A DNA stretch of 64,000 bases from Bacillota bacterium (GTDB lineage: Bacteria; Bacillota; Clostridia; Christensenellales; Aristaeellaceae). Shown piece by piece: positions 1 through 8,887 of this stretch. Each line of letters begins with the position of its first letter. Within the stretch, counting starts at the first letter, position 1. The translations under genes were made by a program, and so were the position numbers. The notes below the pieces were generated by a model. The model worked only from the letters and a program-made list of their open reading frames with translations. It was not told the DNA's origin and did no database searches. The stretch covers positions 1-64,000 of the forward strand of contig JAEZRP010000031.1 of assembly GCA_023444095.1 (NCBI GenBank). Reading direction: 5' to 3'.

Positions 1-100
1 CGGTGAAGATGTACTGGGCCATCTTCGGGTTCCAGCGACGGGTCTGGTGTCCGAAGTGGACGCCCGCCTCCAGAAGCTGCTTCATGGAAATGACTGCCAT
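1..100 (-). CDS. rpsB: 30S ribosomal protein S2, N-terminal part (cut by window edge)
   Basis: Small-subunit ribosomal protein S2. Reading leftward from the ATG at 98-100, the 33 visible residues include MKQLLEAGVHFGHQTRRWNP, the conserved N-terminal signature of S2 in all bacteria. The ATG is preceded by a strong AAGGAGG (108-114) with 7 nt spacing, which fixes the start. The gene runs off the left edge, so about 200 residues are not visible. It is transcribed away from thrS from its own promoter at 178-207. Identification rests on direct sequence recognition. Confidence 0.95.
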   Translation of the reverse strand, partial: MAVISMKQLLEAGVHFGHQTRRWNPKMAQYIFT

Positions 101-170
101 TGTGTTTCCTCCTTGTTTTGACCACCCCTCGCCCAAACATCAACAAGGACGGGCGAAGGTGCGTTTTCCA
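101..170 (-). promoter_or_regulatory. rpsB 5' leader with possible pseudoknot
   Basis: The untranslated leader of rpsB contains two interleaved complementary pairs. In transcript order these are TCGCCC (156-151), CCTTGTT (148-142), GGGCGA (134-129) and AACAAGG (117-111). The order arm1, arm2, arm1', arm2' describes an H-type pseudoknot. The last arm covers the AAGG half of the Shine-Dalgarno sequence at 114-108, so folding would hide the ribosome binding site. Control by free S2 is an inference from the general logic of ribosomal-protein leaders. Confidence 0.5.
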
Positions 171-177
171 AGGAGTT

Positions 178-207
178 ATTATAACACAGCGCGCCGTTTC
201 CCGGCAA
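178..207 (-). promoter_or_regulatory. rpsB promoter
   Basis: On the minus strand a TATAAT -10 box (183-178) is preceded by TG-T, making an extended -10. A TTGCCG -35-like box (207-202) lies 18 bp upstream. Transcription would start near 171 and give a leader of about 70 nt before rpsB. Confidence 0.75.
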
Positions 208-235
208 GGGCCGGATGTTAAATTACGGATAAGCC

Positions 236-264
236 TTGACAGCTTTCGATGCGCATCCTATACT
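236..264 (+). promoter_or_regulatory. thrS promoter
   Basis: A perfect TTGACA -35 (236-241) and a TATACT -10 (259-264) are separated by 17 bp. The start would fall near 271, giving a leader of about 240 nt, the usual length of a T-box leader. Confidence 0.85.
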
Positions 265-269
265 TTGTG

Positions 270-486
270 CTAGAATTCCCGCCGGAATGACGGAGATCGC
301 CTTCCATCAAGGAGCAAAAGAGAGGCCGCGCCACCGGCTGAAAGCGCGACCGGCACACCGAGAAGAGGGCCACCGCCTCCCGACCGTCGGCGCGCGGGCG
401 CGTTACAGCCCGAAAAAGTGGTTGAAAACAAGTTGGGTGGAACCGCGGGCTGACGCTCGTCCCTTCGATCGGGACGGGTTTTTTTG
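270..486 (+). promoter_or_regulatory. T-box riboswitch controlling thrS
   Basis: The leader between the thrS promoter and thrS carries the T-box core GGGTGGAACCGCGG (435-448), which base-pairs with the NCCA end of uncharged tRNA in the antiterminator. It is followed at once by an intrinsic terminator. Location before thrS implies sensing of uncharged tRNA-Thr. I could not place the specifier (ACN) codon with confidence. Control is expected to be transcriptional antitermination on threonine starvation. Confidence 0.9.
456..485 (+). terminator. T-box terminator before thrS
   Basis: An 8-bp stem (456-463 with 471-478, one G-U pair) with a 7-nt loop is followed by a run of seven T. It overlaps the end of the T-box module and is the regulated attenuator. 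Confidence 0.9.
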
Positions 487-511
487 TACCTACGGAGAGG
501 AGAGAGAGAAA

Positions 512-2407
512 ATGAAACTGAGCATACTGGGCAAGGATTACGAGTTTGAAGGCGGCAAAAACGCGTTCGATATCGCGGGCGAGGTTTCGCAGGAACTGAA
601 GAAAAAGGCGATCGTCGCGCGGCTCAACGGGCGGCTCGTGTCGCTTCCCGAGCCGATCCATGAGGACGGAGTTCTCGAGATCCTCGACGCCTCCGATCCG
701 GCGGGGCTCTGGACGCTCCGCCACACGGCGAGCCACGTGCTCGCGCAGGCGGTCAAGAATCTGAAGCCGGGGGCGAAGCTCGCCATCGGGCCGGCCATTG
801 ACAACGGCTTTTACTACGACTTCGACGTCGAGGAGGCGTTCACACCGGAATTTCTCGCAGAGGTCGAAAAGGAAATGGCGCGGATCGTCAAGAAGGGCTC
901 TCGGCTCGAGCGGTTCGAGCTTCCGCGCGCGCAGGCCCTCGAGTTCATGAAGGATGAGCCGTACAAAGTGGAACTCATCAACGACCTCCCAGCGGACGCG
1001 ATCATTTCCTTTTATCGGCAGGAAGGGTTTACCGACCTGTGCGCGGGGCCGCACCTTCCGAACACCAGCAAGATCAAAGCCTTCAAGCTCATGTCCATCG
1101 CGGGCGCGTACTGGCGCGGAAACGAGAAGAACAAGATGCTCCAGCGCATCTACGGAACGGCCTTCGACTCCAAGGAGGCGCTGGCAGATTACCTCCAGAA
1201 GCTGGAAGAGGCGAAAAAGCGCGACCATCGGAAGCTCGGAAGGCAGCTCGACCTCTACGACATCCTCGACGAGGGCCCCGGCTTTCCGTTCTTCTATCCG
1301 AAGGGAATGGTGCTTCGAAACATCCTCGAAGACTACTGGCGCGAAATTCACCGGAAGCACGGCTACGAGGAGATCAAGACACCCATCATGCTGAACCGCG
1401 GCCTTTGGGAGCGGTCGGGGCACTGGGATCACTACAGGGAAAACATGTATACAACCGTCATCGACGAAACGGATTTCGCCATCAAGCCCATGAACTGCCC
1501 GGGCGGCATGCTGGTCTACCAGAGAAAGCCCGTCAGCTACCGCGACCTGCCCATCCGCTGCGGCGAGCTGGGCCTTGTCCACCGCCACGAGCTCTCGGGC
1601 GCGCTTCATGGTCTCATGCGCGTTCGTTGCTTTACGCAGGATGACGCGCACATCTTCATGCTGCCGGAGCAGATCAAGGATGAGATCAAGGGCGTTTACA
1701 CCCTCATCGACGAGGTGTACTCGGTGTTCGGCTTCAAGTACAAGGTAGAGCTCTCCACGCGACCTGAGAACTCCATCGGAACCGACGAAATGTGGGAGCT
1801 CGCGACGGCGGGCCTCAAGGACGCGCTCGACGAGATCGGCGTTCCCTACATCGTCAACGAGGGCGACGGCGCGTTCTACGGGCCGAAGATCGACTTCCAC
1901 CTCGAGGACTGCATCGGGCGCACCTGGCAGTGCGGCACGATCCAGCTCGACATGAACCTTCCCGAGCGGTTCGATCTCACCTATACGGGCGCCGACGGGC
2001 AGAAGCACCGCCCGGTCATGATCCACCGCGTGGTGTTCGGCTCCATCGAACGGTTCATCGGCATCCTGACGGAGCAGTTCGCGGGCGCGTTCCCGCTGTG
2101 GCTCTCCCCCGTGCAGGCGAAGATCATGACGATCACGGAGCGCACGGACGACTACGCCAAAGGGGTTCTGAAGGCGCTCGAGGATGAGGGGCTGCGCTGC
2201 GAGATCGACCTTCGCAACGAGAAGATCGGCTTCAAGATCCGGGAGGCGCAGATGATGAAGATCCCCTATATGCTCGTAATCGGCGACAAGGAAGCAGAAA
2301 ACGGGCAGGTGGCGGTGCGTACGCGCACGGGCGTCGACCTGGGCGCGATGGGGCTTGTTGATCTGATCGCGAAGCTCAAGAAGGAAATCAAGGAAAAGGC
2401 GCTGTAG
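512..2407 (+). CDS. thrS: Threonine--tRNA ligase
   Basis: Charges tRNA-Thr with threonine in the cytoplasm. The 631-residue length fits full-length bacterial ThrRS. The order is a TGS domain (about 1-60), an editing domain with HTASH (about 71-75) and CAGPHL, the class II catalytic core with MNCPGG and QDDAHIF supplying zinc ligands, and a C-terminal anticodon-binding domain. The ATG at 512 is chosen because it follows GGAGAGG and begins MKLSILGKDYEF, a typical TGS start; the frame stays open upstream to 236, but that part lies inside the T-box. Expression is controlled by the T-box. Confidence 0.97.
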   Translation: MKLSILGKDYEFEGGKNAFDIAGEVSQELKKKAIVARLNGRLVSLPEPIHEDGVLEILDASDPAGLWTLRHTASHVLAQAVKNLKPGAKLAIGPAIDNGFYYDFDVEEAFTPEFLAEVEKEMARIVKKGSRLERFELPRAQALEFMKDEPYKVELINDLPADAIISFYRQEGFTDLCAGPHLPNTSKIKAFKLMSIAGAYWRGNEKNKMLQRIYGTAFDSKEALADYLQKLEEAKKRDHRKLGRQLDLYDILDEGPGFPFFYPKGMVLRNILEDYWREIHRKHGYEEIKTPIMLNRGLWERSGHWDHYRENMYTTVIDETDFAIKPMNCPGGMLVYQRKPVSYRDLPIRCGELGLVHRHELSGALHGLMRVRCFTQDDAHIFMLPEQIKDEIKGVYTLIDEVYSVFGFKYKVELSTRPENSIGTDEMWELATAGLKDALDEIGVPYIVNEGDGAFYGPKIDFHLEDCIGRTWQCGTIQLDMNLPERFDLTYTGADGQKHRPVMIHRVVFGSIERFIGILTEQFAGAFPLWLSPVQAKIMTITERTDDYAKGVLKALEDEGLRCEIDLRNEKIGFKIREAQMMKIPYMLVIGDKEAENGQVAVRTRTGVDLGAMGLVDLIAKLKKEIKEKAL

Positions 2408-2419
2408 GGAGGATCTGGC

Positions 2420-2842
2420 ATGGCGGCGAAAGGCAAGAAAAAGAAGACGGGCGGCTCGCCGAACTACTTCATCGTCGGCGTGATCGCGCTTGTCGCCTTC
2501 ATCGGAATTTATCTGCTCTTTACGTGGGATTGGCCGTCGCACAAGCAGGAAGACCTCATTGGCAAATGGTACTATGACACGAGCGACGTCAGCATGGAAT
2601 CGTCCGACGGAACCTATAACAAGGTTTCCTCTACGTACTGGACGTTCGGCGCAGACGGGTCGTTCACGCTCGCGAACGCCTCGTCGGGCGCGGAGAGCAC
2701 AGGGACGTACGCCATTGAGGGAGAGACGCTCACCATCACCTTCCCGGACAGCACGCCGGAGGCGTTCCCGTTCGTCGTCAAGGGCGACAGGCTTATGCTG
2801 GACGAGGGCGACGACGCGGTCGTTTTGAACCGGGTCAAGTAG
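2420..2842 (+). CDS. Membrane-anchored lipocalin-like protein of unknown function
   Basis: A 140-residue protein. A lysine-rich N-terminus (about 1-12) precedes one hydrophobic segment (about 16-37). The C-terminal 90 residues look like a small beta-barrel: DLIGKWYY, YWTFGADGSFTL, GTYAIEGETLTI and KGDRLMLDEG follow the repeated pattern of lipocalin-like domains found in Firmicute lipoproteins. I infer an N-in membrane anchor with the barrel outside. It starts 12 nt after thrS behind GGGAGG and is probably co-transcribed with it. No enzymatic motif is visible, and the ligand is unknown. Confidence 0.75.
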   Translation: MAAKGKKKKTGGSPNYFIVGVIALVAFIGIYLLFTWDWPSHKQEDLIGKWYYDTSDVSMESSDGTYNKVSSTYWTFGADGSFTLANASSGAESTGTYAIEGETLTITFPDSTPEAFPFVVKGDRLMLDEGDDAVVLNRVK

Positions 2843-2854
2843 CATCCACCCGCC

Positions 2855-2884
2855 CGCCCCCTCATACGATTGTGTGAGGGGGCG
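2855..2884 (+). other. Perfect 10-bp hairpin covering the bofA ribosome binding site
   Basis: CGCCCCCTCA (2855-2864) pairs perfectly with TGAGGGGGCG (2875-2884) around a 10-nt loop. There is no T-tract. The 3' arm contains GAGGGGG, the only Shine-Dalgarno sequence of the next gene (ATG at 2890). It could end thrS transcription weakly or limit bofA translation. Confidence 0.6.
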
Positions 2885-2889
2885 TTGAT

Positions 2890-3156
2890 ATGCATATCCC
2901 ATGGGAGATGATACTGGCATTCGCGATCGGGCTCGTCGTCATGGGGCTCGTGGGATATCTGCTGCTCGTACCCATGCGCTTTCTGTGGCGCATGGCGGCG
3001 GGCGGCGTGCTCGGCGCGGTCGCGCTGTTCATCATCAACTTCTTCGGCGCGCTTGTGGGCTTTTCGGTGGCGATCAATCCCTTCACCGCGCTGGCGGTGG
3101 GGCTCTTGGGACTGCCCGGCGCGCTGCTCGTGGTGGCGCTCCAGCTCTTCCTGTAA
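2890..3156 (+). CDS. BofA-family membrane protein (pro-sigma-K processing regulator)
   Basis: An 88-residue, almost wholly hydrophobic protein with three likely membrane segments (about 6-28, 33-57, 66-88). The end GLLGLPGALLVVALQLFL and the middle INFFGALVGFSVAINPFTALAVGLLG match the BofA family, which in Bacillus subtilis holds the SpoIVFB protease inactive in the mother cell during sporulation. The length matches the family. Presence points to a lineage with sporulation ancestry. It converges with the minus-strand kinase gene ending at 3173. Confidence 0.85.
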   Translation: MHIPWEMILAFAIGLVVMGLVGYLLLVPMRFLWRMAAGGVLGAVALFIINFFGALVGFSVAINPFTALAVGLLGLPGALLVVALQLFL

Positions 3157-3172
3157 TAGGCTTTCGTCTTTC

Positions 3173-4102
3173 CTAAGCCGACAACGGTCTGAAAAGCGTG
3201 CGCCGCCAGCGTTCCAGCGCGCCCAGGAACCAGTCCTCGCGCATCGCGCCGCGCCAGTGGGAGCCGATGTACAGAAGAACACCGAACGCGACGAACGCGT
3301 CGACGCTCCTTTGGTCCGGCGCACTTCCGGCGACGTCGGCGTATCCCTTCAAGATCGCTTCGCGACGGTTTTCGCCGAAGTCCGCCACCAGTCCGCCCGC
3401 GTCCTGCGCATAAAATCCATAGCCGGAGAGGCAAAAGTCGATCGGCGCGAGGCCGTTTTTCGTTTGAATGAGGTTTCCCTTCGAGAGGTCGGCGTGGATG
3501 AGGCCGAACGACCCTTCCATTTTCCGCAATTTCGCCATGTGCGCCTCAATGGCGTCGAGCGCGAGAGCCATGTCCTCCATGCCGTCTCCGAACGCGCCCT
3601 CCATATCGCCTTTCCCGAGGAGCGCGCGCAGCCTGTCCACGAGCGATTCGTCGTAGAAATAGCGGTCGATCCCGACGAGGTCGCCTCTCCCGACGAGAGA
3701 ACGCCGCATGCGCGCGGCGAGACGGCCTGCGTCGCGCGCGATATCGTCCGTGACCTCCCTGACGGCATCGCCACCAAGCCACGTGAGCATCGTCGCGCAG
3801 TCGCCGCTCTCAAGCACGGTCACGCTCTCCCCCATCCTGTTCTCCACCGGACGCTGCACAAAAAAACCGTCCTCCGCCAGTGCGCGCAGCAAGGAAAGCT
3901 CGCCCTCAAGCTTCCCCCGTCCGTGCCGGTCGACTGAGAACATCTCGAGCGCGAAGCCGGCACGCGGCGCGTGAATGCGTAGCACGTGTTCGCTACCTCC
4001 GTGCGCGATATGGTAGGTCGCGTTCTCGTTGTGGCGCAGAAGGGTCGCCTGCGCGCCGTCCATGCCGTACGCGGCGAGGGCTTCTTTCAGAACCTGTTCC
4101 AT
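3173..4102 (-). CDS. Aminoglycoside phosphotransferase-family kinase
   Basis: A 309-residue protein with the APH/choline-kinase fold. HADLSKGN (about 200-207) is the catalytic Brenner motif and IDFCLSGYG carries the metal-binding Asp in place of DFG. An N-terminal ATP-binding lobe (NENATYHI, HVLRIH) is present. Substrates in this family range from aminoglycosides to homoserine and sugars, so the substrate is not assigned. Its start overlaps the end of the upstream NUDIX gene by 16 nt, showing translational coupling in a three-gene operon. Confidence 0.85.
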   Translation of the reverse strand: MEQVLKEALAAYGMDGAQATLLRHNENATYHIAHGGSEHVLRIHAPRAGFALEMFSVDRHGRGKLEGELSLLRALAEDGFFVQRPVENRMGESVTVLESGDCATMLTWLGGDAVREVTDDIARDAGRLAARMRRSLVGRGDLVGIDRYFYDESLVDRLRALLGKGDMEGAFGDGMEDMALALDAIEAHMAKLRKMEGSFGLIHADLSKGNLIQTKNGLAPIDFCLSGYGFYAQDAGGLVADFGENRREAILKGYADVAGSAPDQRSVDAFVAFGVLLYIGSHWRGAMREDWFLGALERWRRTLFRPLSA

Positions 4103-4605
4103 ATGTAATCCGCCTCATCGAGCATGCGCAGGAGCATATCGATGTAACGATATTGCCAGAACTTCTCCTTGTCGCGCACGAGCGGGATCAGTTCGTCCCG
4201 GCTCATCCACCGGGCCTCGGCGACCTCGGACGTCTGGAGCCGCAAATCCTCGATGCCGACGTCCGCCTTGATGACGTATACGTCCACAATCGCGTCCCGC
4301 GTCACATAGGAAAAGGTCAGCTCCGCCTCGCCCATGTCGGGCGTGAAGCCCATCTCCTCCTCCGTTTCGCGCACACACGCAACCTCGCTCGTCTCCCCCG
4401 CCGTGGCCGAGCCGCCCGTGAACGCCCAGAGTCCCGGCGCAAGCTCCTTGTCGTCCGCCCGGCGCTGCATCAGCACCTCGCCCTTGGAATTATAGTACAC
4501 CATGTGGACCACCAGATGCCGCGCCTCTTTCGGAATGGGGTCGCCGCGCCTGATGCTGTAGCCGAGCGGTTTCCGGAACCTGTCGTAAGCGTCCCAGTAT
4601 TCCAT
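4087..4605 (-). CDS. NUDIX hydrolase, second copy of a tandem pair
   Basis: A 172-residue NUDIX enzyme. The NUDIX box is intact: G-SATAG-E-TSEVACV-RE-TEEE-MGF, with RE..EE ligands for metal. The opening MEYWDAYDRFRKPLGY and the end EKFWQYRYIDMLLRML are shared with its neighbour, so the two arose by tandem duplication. I start it at 4605 because the ATG follows AGGAGG and aligns with the neighbour; an earlier in-frame ATG at 4626 lacks this. This family type includes dNTP- or isoprenoid-diphosphate-acting enzymes; the substrate is unknown. Confidence 0.88.
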   Translation of the reverse strand: MEYWDAYDRFRKPLGYSIRRGDPIPKEARHLVVHMVYYNSKGEVLMQRRADDKELAPGLWAFTGGSATAGETSEVACVRETEEEMGFTPDMGEAELTFSYVTRDAIVDVYVIKADVGIEDLRLQTSEVAEARWMSRDELIPLVRDKEKFWQYRYIDMLLRMLDEADYIWNRF

Positions 4606-4629
4606 ATATCCTCCTGACTGCTCCACTTC

Positions 4630-5151
4630 CTAAGTCGAAGCCTTCCATATCCCTTCCGTCTCGTCGAACATCCCGATGAGCATGTCCATGTAGCGGTACT
4701 GCCAGAATTTATGCTTGTCTTGGGCAAGGGCTATGAACGCTTTCCGGTTCAGCCACGCGGCCTCCGCAACCTCGGTTTTCTGTAGGCGCATATCCGAAAG
4801 CTCCACATCCGCGCGAATTGCGTACACGTCCACGAAGGCGTCCAGAGTCATGAACGAGATCGGAATCATCGCGGTCTCCATGTCCGGTCGGAAGCCTAAT
4901 TCTTCCCATGTCTCGCGCTCGCAAGCCTGCGCGCTGGTTTCCCCCGCGAGTACCGCTCCGGCCGTAAACCCCCAAATGCCCGGCTTATAGTCTTTATCGT
5001 CTGCACGGCGCTGCACCAGAATTTCACCTCGCGAATTGAAGTACGCCATGTGAACGACGAGGATCATCTCCCCAGGCCGCATCTGCGCGCCACGGAAGAT
5101 CGTATATCCCAACGGACGCCTCGTCCGATCATACGCGTCCCAAAATTCCAT
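4630..5151 (-). CDS. NUDIX hydrolase, first copy of a tandem pair
   Basis: A 173-residue NUDIX hydrolase whose box reads G-AVLAG-E-TSAQACE-RE-TWEE-LGF. It is closely similar along its length to the next gene: MEFWDAYDRTRRPLGYTIFR at the start, VQRRADDKD in the core, KFWQYRYMDMLIGM near the end. It heads the minus-strand operon NUDIX-NUDIX-kinase. The tyrosine/tryptophan-rich ends outside the box are conserved between copies and may define the substrate pocket. No substrate can be assigned. Confidence 0.88.
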   Translation of the reverse strand: MEFWDAYDRTRRPLGYTIFRGAQMRPGEMILVVHMAYFNSRGEILVQRRADDKDYKPGIWGFTAGAVLAGETSAQACERETWEELGFRPDMETAMIPISFMTLDAFVDVYAIRADVELSDMRLQKTEVAEAAWLNRKAFIALAQDKHKFWQYRYMDMLIGMFDETEGIWKAST

Positions 5152-5169
5152 GCGTTCCCCTCCAAACGC

Positions 5170-5203
5170 AAAATCCCGCCTCCGGCCGAGACCAAAAGCG
5201 GGA
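5170..5203 (-). terminator. Terminator after gpmI
   Basis: Downstream of gpmI on the minus strand, CCCGC pairs with GCGGG (5202-5198 with 5179-5175) and is followed by ATTTTG. A small inner CTC/GAG pair may extend it. It would close the glycolytic operon. Confidence 0.6.
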
Positions 5204-5219
5204 GAAAGTCGATTTTACT

Positions 5220-6748
5220 CTATGGCATGATGAGCGACGCGCCCGTCATCTCCTTCGGTTTCTCCATGCCCATCATGTCGAGCATGGTCGGGCAAAGATC
5301 GCAGAGCTTGCCGTCCGCGCGAAGGTTCTGCTTGGGCCTCTTCGGATCGATGACGATCACGGGCACGGGGTTCGTGGTGTGCGCGGTGAACGGGCCTCCG
5401 GAGGTCTCGTCGATCATCTGGTCGGCGTTTCCGTGATCGGCGGTGATGACGCACTTGCCGCCGCGCGAGAGGATCGCGTCCACGACCTCGCCGACGCATG
5501 CGTCGACCGCCTTGACGGCCGCCTTCGCCGCGTCCATGAATCCGGTGTGTCCGACCATGTCACAGTTCGCGAAGTTCAGGATAATGACGTCATATTTCTC
5601 CTCGTGAATGCACTTGACGACCGCGTCCTTCACCTCGTAGGCACTCATCTCCGGCTTGAGGTCGAATGTCGCGACATCTGGGGACGGGATCAAAATCCGG
5701 TCCTCGCCCGGGAACGTCTTTTCCTCGCCGCCGTTGAAGAAGAAGGTCACGTGCGCGTACTTCTGCGTCTCCGCAATGCGCAGCTGCGTCTTCCCCATCT
5801 TGGAAAGGTATTCGCCCATGGTCATGGTGAGCGCTTCGGGCGGATAGGCGACCGATACGTTCGGCATGGTCGCGTCGTACTGCGTCATGCAGACGTAGGT
5901 AAGCGGAAAGAAACCGTTCCTGCGCGCAAAGCCCTTAAAGTCCCGATCGACGAACGCGCGGGTAAACTGGCGCGCGCGGTCGGGACGGAAGTTGAAGGAG
6001 ACGACGGAGTCGCCCGCGCCGATCGTGCCGTCCTCGTCGCACACGGTGGGCAGAACGAACTCGTCGGTCACGCCCTTCCCGTAGGAATCCGCAACCGCCT
6101 TCACGGGGTCTTTTTCCTTCACGCCCTCGCCATACACCATCGCGGCATACGCTTTTTCGACGCGGTCCCAAGCGAAATCGCGGTCCATGGCGTAATAGCG
6201 GCCCATGACGGTCGCGACCTTGCCAAGGCCGATCTCGTCCATCCTGGAAACGAGCTCCTGAACGAAGCCTTTGCCCGAATCCGGCGGCACGTCGCGGCCG
6301 TCGAGCAGCGCGTGGACGTAAACCTTTTTGACGCCGTTTTTCTTCGCCATCTCGATAAGCCCGTACAGGTGCTCCTGATGGGAATGCACGCCGCCGTCCG
6401 ACACAAGGCCGACGAGGTGGAGCGCCTTGCCGCTTTCGGCGGCGTTCTTCATCGCGGTAAGGAGCGCCGGAATTTCGAAAAATACGCCGTCCTTGATGTC
6501 CTTTGTGATCTTGACGAGCATCTGGTAGACCACGCGGCCCGCGCCGATGTTGGTGTGGCCGACCTCGGAGTTGCCCATCTGGCCGTCCGGCAGACCCACG
6601 TCGAGGCCCGACGCGCCAATCGCCGTCACGGAATACTTCGCCTTCAGCGCGTCGATGTGGGGCGTGCCCTGCGCGAGGATGGCGTTTGTGGCCGGATCGG
6701 GCTTTCCGATGCCGAAGCCGTCGAGTATGAGAAGCGCGGTAACCGCCA

Positions 6749-6749
<1 letters not shown>
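5220..6749 (-). CDS. gpmI: 2,3-bisphosphoglycerate-independent phosphoglycerate mutase
   Basis: Interconverts 3- and 2-phosphoglycerate using two manganese ions. The 509 residues match the family. The N-terminus TALLILDGFG carries the metal-binding Asp, GQMGNSEVGHTNIGAGR holds the catalytic serine (NSEVGH), and VHSHQEHLYGL, DGRDVPPDSG, DCDMVGHTG-like NCDMVGHTG and ITADHGNAD supply further metal ligands. The ATG at 6749 shares its A with the TGA stop of tpiA (TGATG), so the genes are translationally coupled. The open frame reaching back to 7124 is antisense-like sequence inside tpiA, not protein. Confidence 0.97.
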
Positions 6750-7495
<746 letters not shown>

Positions 7496-7526
7496 GTTGA
7501 TTTCCTCCGTTTTCGTCTCATGATAA

Positions 7527-7559
7527 GGGGGGCCGCGGCTCGCGCAACCCCCGTTTTTT
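7527..7559. other. Stem-loop between pgk and tpiA
   Basis: GGGGG (7528-7532) pairs with CCCCC (7548-7552), with an inner CGCG/CGCG pair. The T-run (7554-7559) lies on the plus side, where no gene precedes it. For the minus-strand operon it is a hairpin without a T-tract in the pgk-tpiA gap, possibly an mRNA-stability element. It could also stop antisense transcription. Confidence 0.45.
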
Positions 7560-7566
7560 GTGCCTC

Positions 7567-8757
7567 TTACTTGTCGTTCAGGGCCGCGACGCCGGGTAGG
7601 ACCTTGCCCTCGAGGAACTCGAGCGACGCGCCGCCGCCGGTTGAGATATGGCTCATTTTGTCCGCGAGGCCCATCTGCGTGACCGCGGCCGCGCTGTCGC
7701 CGCCGCCGATGATGGTGATCGCGTCCGACTCGGCCATGGCGTTCGCGACCGCGAGGGTTCCCTTGGCGAATGTCGGCATCTCAAAAACGCCCATCGGGCC
7801 GTTCCAGACGACAGTCTTGGACGCCTTCACGGCCTCTGAGAACAGTTTGATGGTCTCGGGCCCGATATCAAGGCCCTGCCAGCCGTCGGGGATCTCGGTG
7901 GTCATGCAGACCATGGTCTCGGTGTCGTTCGCGAATTCCTTGCCGCACAGAGTGTCGATGGGCAGGAGCATGCTGACGCCCTTGTCCTTCGCCTTCTGCA
8001 TCATGGCCTTCGCGACGTCGACGTTTGTCTCGTCAAAGAGCGAATTGCCGATGGTGCCGCCCTGCGCCTTCGCGAAGGTGTAGGCCATGCCGCCGCCGAT
8101 GATGAGGGTGTCGACCTTCTCGAGCAGGGCGTTGATGACGCCGATCTTGTCCTTTACCTTCGCGCCGCCCAGGATCGCGAGGAACGGGCGCTTCGGATCC
8201 TCGATGGAGTTTCCGAGGAATGTGAGCTCCTTGCCGATCAGGTAGCCCGCGACGGCGGGAAGATACGCCGCGACACCGGCCGTGGAGGCGTGCGCGCGAT
8301 GCACGGTGCCGAACGCATCCGAGACATAGATGTCGGCCATGGAGGCAAGCTCTTTCCCAAAGGCGGGATCGTTGGCCTCTTCCTCCGCGTGGAAGCGAAG
8401 ATTCTCAAGAAGGATCGCCTCGCCGGGCTTCACGGCGGCGGCAAGCGCTTTGGCGTCCGCGCCGACGACGTCCTTGGCGAGCTTGACCTCGAAGCCGAGC
8501 TTCTCGGACAGGCGCTTGGCGACGGGCGTGAGGGAGTACTTCATGTTGAATTCTCCCTTGGGGCGGCCCAGGTGGGAGCACAGGATGACCGCGGCTCCGT
8601 TCCCCAGAAGATATTTGATCGTCGGAAGCGCGGCGTCAATGCGCGTCTCGTCGGTGATGTTTTTTTCAGCGTCCAGCGGCACGTTGAAGTCGCAGCGCAC
8701 GAGTGCCTTTTTTCCGGAGACCTCTATATCCTCGATCGTTTTCTTGTTGTAGGCCAT
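7567..8757 (-). CDS. pgk: Phosphoglycerate kinase
   Basis: Transfers the acyl phosphate of 1,3-bisphosphoglycerate to ADP. The 396-residue protein has the family signature KKALVRCDFNVPLD near the start, the substrate site SHLGRPKG, AFGTVHRAHAST, and the nucleotide-binding LGGAKVKDK and GPMGVFE plus IIGGGDSAAAV near the C-terminus. The start MAYNKKTIED at 8757 has a GGAG 8 nt upstream; the GTG three codons earlier is too close to it. It is the first gene of pgk-tpiA-gpmI; no gap gene lies upstream, where the divergent ecfA1 begins. Confidence 0.97.
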   Translation of the reverse strand: MAYNKKTIEDIEVSGKKALVRCDFNVPLDAEKNITDETRIDAALPTIKYLLGNGAAVILCSHLGRPKGEFNMKYSLTPVAKRLSEKLGFEVKLAKDVVGADAKALAAAVKPGEAILLENLRFHAEEEANDPAFGKELASMADIYVSDAFGTVHRAHASTAGVAAYLPAVAGYLIGKELTFLGNSIEDPKRPFLAILGGAKVKDKIGVINALLEKVDTLIIGGGMAYTFAKAQGGTIGNSLFDETNVDVAKAMMQKAKDKGVSMLLPIDTLCGKEFANDTETMVCMTTEIPDGWQGLDIGPETIKLFSEAVKASKTVVWNGPMGVFEMPTFAKGTLAVANAMAESDAITIIGGGDSAAAVTQMGLADKMSHISTGGGASLEFLEGKVLPGVAALNDK

Positions 8758-8856
8758 ACGTTTCACTCCTTGCGTTTATTCTCCCGATATTTTATCACAT
8801 TCTCGTCGCAAATAAAAGAAAAGATTTGACGATTCCGTCAGCATTTAACGATATGG

Positions 8857-8865
8857 TGTTATAAT
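8857..8865 (+). promoter_or_regulatory. Extended -10 promoter for the ecf operon
   Basis: TG-T-TATAAT (8857-8865) lies 22 nt before the AGGAGG of ecfA1. No good -35 stands at 17 bp; TTGACG at 8826 is 28 bp away and too far. An extended -10 can work without a strong -35. Confidence 0.65.
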
Positions 8866-8887
8866 CGACCAAATAAGGAGGATATCC

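Noticed and set aside
236..511. N-terminal extension of thrS
   Set aside because: The in-frame region is the T-box leader with its terminator; the real start at 512 has an SD and begins with the TGS domain.
218..2920. 900-codon open frame antisense to thrS
   Set aside because: It mirrors the GC3-rich codon pattern of thrS, has no ribosome binding site or recognisable domain, and overlaps a certain gene entirely.
8826..8865. TTGACG paired with the TATAAT upstream of ecfA1 as a standard promoter
   Set aside because: The gap is 28 bp, too long; I kept only the extended -10.
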